Shown piece after piece: positions 63,701-64,000 of a stretch of DNA of 64,000 bases. A program made the position numbers and the translations under genes. How positions within the stretch are numbered: position 1 is the first letter of the stretch; each line of letters opens with the position of its first letter. The DNA lies in assembly GCF_004343775.1 (NCBI RefSeq), contig NZ_PTXL01000003.1, positions 310,001 through 374,000 on the forward strand, in the 5' to 3' direction. The notes under the pieces were generated by a model, which saw nothing but the letters and a program-made list of their open reading frames with translations, had not been told where the DNA came from and did no database searches. Source of the DNA: Burkholderia sp. SRS-46. Lineage in GTDB: Bacteria > Pseudomonadota > Gammaproteobacteria > Burkholderiales > Burkholderiaceae.

Positions 63701-63967
63701 TCAGCCGCCGCCGCCGCCCGAGAAACCAGCCACGGCGCCGCCAATTCCGCCGGACACCATTCCGCCGATACCACCGGCGCCAACCGGACCCCCGATAGCA
63801 GCAGCAGCGGCCGCGCCGCCAATGCCTCCGACAACCGCCCCCTTAAGTCCGCCGATGATTGCCCCTCCGACGTTTCCTCCACCTGCAACAATCGCAAGCT
63901 CCTCTTCGGTCAACTCACGGCATACACCAACTGCCTCGTATGCAAATCCACTCTCAGCATATTTCAA
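63701..63967 (-). CDS. Gly-rich bacteriocin/microcin precursor with double-glycine leader
   Basis: An 88-aa precursor. Leader residues about 1-30 include RELTEEELAIVAGG, an acidic helix ending in the Gly-Gly cut site of C39 exporters. The core (about 58 aa) is almost only Gly, Ala, Val and Ile in glycine-zipper spacing, ending GFSGGGGG. Class IIb microcins likewise have Gly/Ala-rich cores and a Ser/Gly tail that carries the siderophore; here one Ser precedes a Gly run. The TTG start has AAGAGGTG 6 bases upstream, and no in-frame ATG exists nearby. Operon order is precursor, HlyC-like, SelO-like, small ORF, HlyD-like, ABC, TolC-like. Confidence 0.85.
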   Translation of the reverse strand: MKYAESGFAYEAVGVCRELTEEELAIVAGGGNVGGAIIGGLKGAVVGGIGGAAAAAAIGGPVGAGGIGGMVSGGIGGAVAGFSGGGGG

Positions 63968-64000
63968 GTATCACCTCTTACGTCTGATTAAAATATACAA

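Overview
The window is high-GC DNA with tightly packed genes. Its porin, PmbA/TldD, orphan LuxR and DUF3597-type genes point to a Burkholderia-type betaproteobacterium, probably a secondary replicon of a Burkholderia cepacia complex strain. This assignment is inference from gene content and codon style; no rRNA, tRNA or replication gene is present to confirm it.

Region 1 (1-17792, minus strand) is a 21-gene, nearly gapless biosynthetic operon. It encodes a fatty-acid/type II PKS-like assembly system: three acyl carrier proteins, a ketosynthase plus a partner KS lacking the active-site Cys, two reductase-type SDRs, a FabZ-like dehydratase, a thioesterase, an acyl-CoA dehydrogenase and an AMP-dependent acyl ligase. 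Added to this are two unrelated non-haem diiron enzymes (an AurF-like N-oxygenase homologue and a haem-oxygenase-fold HDO protein), a ferredoxin, a class II aldolase, a PurU-like 10-formyl-THF hydrolase, a penicillin-acyltransferase-like Ntn enzyme, a GNAT, an MFS exporter and a 623-aa protein I do not recognise. I know of no described pathway with this gene set. An orphan LuxR with all AHL-binding hallmarks (18193-18906) and a good lux-box candidate (17989-18008) sit just upstream, so quorum control is likely. A large MalT/LAL-type LuxR regulator (19931-22675) lies beyond a 1-kb AT-rich gap.

Region 2 (22767-33159) is a CoA-dependent catabolic locus. A minus-strand operon carries acyl-CoA ligase, thiolase, two MaoC-type proteins, an SDR, acyl-CoA dehydrogenase and enoyl-CoA hydratase. 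A divergent plus-strand set carries a CoA-transferase, a nitronate-monooxygenase-like protein, a thioesterase and an IclR regulator.

Region 3 (33252-38292) holds an acetyltransferase, small stress and envelope proteins (GlsB/YeaQ type, DUF3597), a 39-aa exported His-rich peptide, an NlpC/P60 hydrolase, a degenerate LysM/M23 lipoprotein and a porin.

Region 4 (38387-46031) is a P450 oxidation module: TetR divergent from alcohol dehydrogenase, P450, reductase, aldehyde dehydrogenase and acyl-CoA ligase. It fits stepwise oxidation of a methyl or primary alcohol group to an acyl-CoA.

Region 5 (46124-56336) holds a ParD-like/methionine aminopeptidase pair with a palindromic operator, a YaiI-like protein, an effector-like protein with a hexanucleotide repeat tract, TldD/PmbA, a RimJ-type acetyltransferase, an MFS exporter divergent from an ArsR-type repressor around a perfect 23-bp inverted repeat, and a DUF3857/transglutaminase protein.

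Region 6 (56327-63967, minus strand) is a microcin-like operon. It consists of a Gly-rich precursor with a double-glycine leader, an HlyC-like acyltransferase homologue, a SelO-like protein, a small coupled ORF, and a complete type I export system (HlyD-like, C39-peptidase ABC transporter, TolC-like). The HlyC-like/second-protein pair resembles the MceI/MceJ and MchD/MchC maturation pairs of class IIb siderophore-microcins, but in a non-enterobacterial setting. Regions 1 and 6 are the best candidates for undescribed systems.
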